A stretch of DNA of 64,000 nucleotides from Ignavibacteriae bacterium HGW-Ignavibacteriae-1. GTDB lineage: Bacteria; Bacteroidota; Ignavibacteria; Kapaibacteriales; UBA2268. The position numbers and the translations under genes were made by a program. Location of the stretch: NCBI GenBank assembly GCA_002839825.1, contig PGYU01000010.1:1-64000 (forward strand). The letters run 5' to 3'. Shown piece after piece: positions 63,176-64,000 of this stretch (position 1 is its first letter; each line of letters opens with the position of its first letter). Below the pieces are notes generated by a model, which was not told the origin of the DNA, made no database searches, and saw nothing but the letters and a program-made list of their open reading frames with translations.

Positions 63176-63763
63176 ATGACCGATTTTACAATACATACTG
63201 ACGCAGAACTAATCTCAAAACTCAAGACCAACACCGGATTTGACAGTAAAATATTTGATATAATTTATAATAGATATGCTGCAAAATTGAATGTCTTTTG
63301 CACTTATAAATCAAAAAATATTCATGAAGCCGAAGAGTTGTTTGAAGAAACGTGGTTGAAGTTTATCTCAGCAATAAAACAGGGCAAACAGCTTAATTCG
63401 ATACTCCCATTTTTATATACAATAGCCAGAAACTTAGCAATAGACAAATATCGTAATCACAAATCTTCCAAAAATATAACAATAGAATATCGTGACATTC
63501 AAGATATTGACGAATTAATGAATCCCTTTAATCTTCAAGAAAAAATTGAAAATGATGAGATTATAGGTATCATCAAGGGGGTTTTGGCTACAATAGACGA
63601 CGCATACAGCGAAACATTCATCATGCAATGGTTTGGCGGGATGAGCCAAAGCCAAATAGCTCACGAGTTGGGTATTGGGCTTTCGGCAGTGAAAATGAGA
63701 AACCACAGAGTAATGAAAGAAATAATGAAATATGTAAAACCACTTTTCAGCAACGCTGATTAA
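63176..63763 (+). CDS. ECF-type RNA polymerase sigma factor
   Basis: A 195-residue sigma factor. Region 2 lies at about 20-95 (EELFEETWLKFISAI and LPFLYTIARNLAIDKYR) and region 4 at about 125-185 (SYSETFIMQW-like segment, GMSQSQIAHELGIGLSAVKMR). There is no region 1.1 or 3, as expected for ECF factors. It is followed after 14 bp by a probable anti-sigma gene, the usual arrangement. The stimulus cannot be inferred. Confidence 0.9.
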   Translation: MTDFTIHTDAELISKLKTNTGFDSKIFDIIYNRYAAKLNVFCTYKSKNIHEAEELFEETWLKFISAIKQGKQLNSILPFLYTIARNLAIDKYRNHKSSKNITIEYRDIQDIDELMNPFNLQEKIENDEIIGIIKGVLATIDDAYSETFIMQWFGGMSQSQIAHELGIGLSAVKMRNHRVMKEIMKYVKPLFSNAD

Positions 63764-63777
63764 GATGGAGGTATAAA

Positions 63778-64000
63778 ATGGAATACTTAGATGATTTTAT
63801 AGAATTTGCAAATGGCAATTTGAATGATTCGCAAGAATCGGAACTATTTGCAAGGCTTGCTTCCAATCAGGAGTTCAGGTCAGAATTTCGAGCTTTTAAT
63901 TCAATTGGAAGCTCAATCAATCAGGATTTGGCAAATTGGTCGCCACGACCGGAAATAAAAAGCAGTATCTTTGCCAAAGCAGGACTTGCTATGCCTATAG
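63778..64000 (+). CDS. Probable anti-sigma factor, N-terminal part (cut by window edge)
   Basis: The first 74 codons of a gene: MEYLDDFIEFANGNLNDSQE, then SELFARLASNQEFRSEF. The pattern (short helices with Asn-x-Gly-x-Leu and EF(R/S)) is like the cytoplasmic N-terminal helices of anti-sigma factors paired with ECF sigma genes in Bacteroidota. GGAGG precedes the ATG by about 8 nt. The C-terminal part, including any membrane helix, is outside the window, so the call rests mainly on position. Confidence 0.6.
   Translation, partial: MEYLDDFIEFANGNLNDSQESELFARLASNQEFRSEFRAFNSIGSSINQDLANWSPRPEIKSSIFAKAGLAMPI

Overview
The window looks like a chromosomal segment of an AT-rich, Gram-negative bacterium of the Bacteroidota/Chlorobiota (FCB) assemblage, most likely an Ignavibacteria- or Kapabacteria-like lineage. 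Three things suggest this. Several secreted proteins end in type IX secretion (T9SS) sorting domains with the NYPNP motif. There are many lipoproteins with a lipobox Cys, and anchor-D-type beta domains recur. Three good promoters fit the Bacteroidota consensus TTTG-N16-19-TAnnTTTG (upstream of rplU, tRNA-Leu and a lipoprotein gene). The taxon is inferred from these family signatures; no database search was possible.

Layout. 1-5.7 kb: an asparagine-synthase-like gene (cut by the window edge) divergent from a polysaccharide flippase, then tatC, a long-chain polyprenyl diphosphate synthase, a TPR protein and an SRAP/YedK-type DNA-protein crosslink protein. 5.8-10.4 kb: a ClpB lacking its first ATPase half, a VWA/OmpA lipoprotein and an HpnE-like desaturase. 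10.5-14.8 kb: tRNA-Leu, trigger factor-clpP-clpX, and rplU-rpmA. 14.8-18.2 kb: a 118-bp tandem repeat array, a duplicated lipoprotein pair and an unknown exported protein. 18.3-26.1 kb: a denitrification island with two paralogous cytochromes c, a Crp/Fnr regulator and a clade II (Sec-dependent) nosZ followed by a membrane protein, nosL, nosD, nosF and nosY; this set would let the cell respire N2O. 26.2-33.2 kb: a SulP transporter, three tandem lipoprotein paralogues and a Dcp peptidase. 33.3-36.7 kb: a papain-like lipoprotein, then a DUF559 endonuclease gene bracketed by perfect 36-bp inverted repeats. 37-43.4 kb: two large secreted proteins on the minus strand, an ice-binding-domain T9SS protein and a delta-60-repeat protein. 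43.5-50.9 kb: an S41 peptidase, an iron ADH, small unknowns, rarA, a lipoprotein and a response regulator. 50.9-53.4 kb: an accessory island with a split XRE/S24 repressor, two palindromic operators, a Mor-like activator, two palindromic repeat families, a broken hicBA pair and an orphan Phd antitoxin. 53.6-64 kb: a 1678-residue VWA/WD40/T9SS protein, a BNR-propeller protein, menA, and an ECF sigma factor with the start of a probable anti-sigma gene.

How the genes may work together. MenA and the polyprenyl synthase fit a menaquinone respiratory chain, which could feed electrons through the two cytochromes c to NosZ. The Crp/Fnr gene lies between those cytochromes. A TTTATGA-N6-TCATAAA palindrome sits about 43 bp upstream of the predicted nos transcription start, the distance expected for class II activation. 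The most unusual material is the accessory DNA: the DUF559 inverted-repeat cassette, the constant-tail/variable-stem palindromic repeats, and the phage-like regulatory switch.
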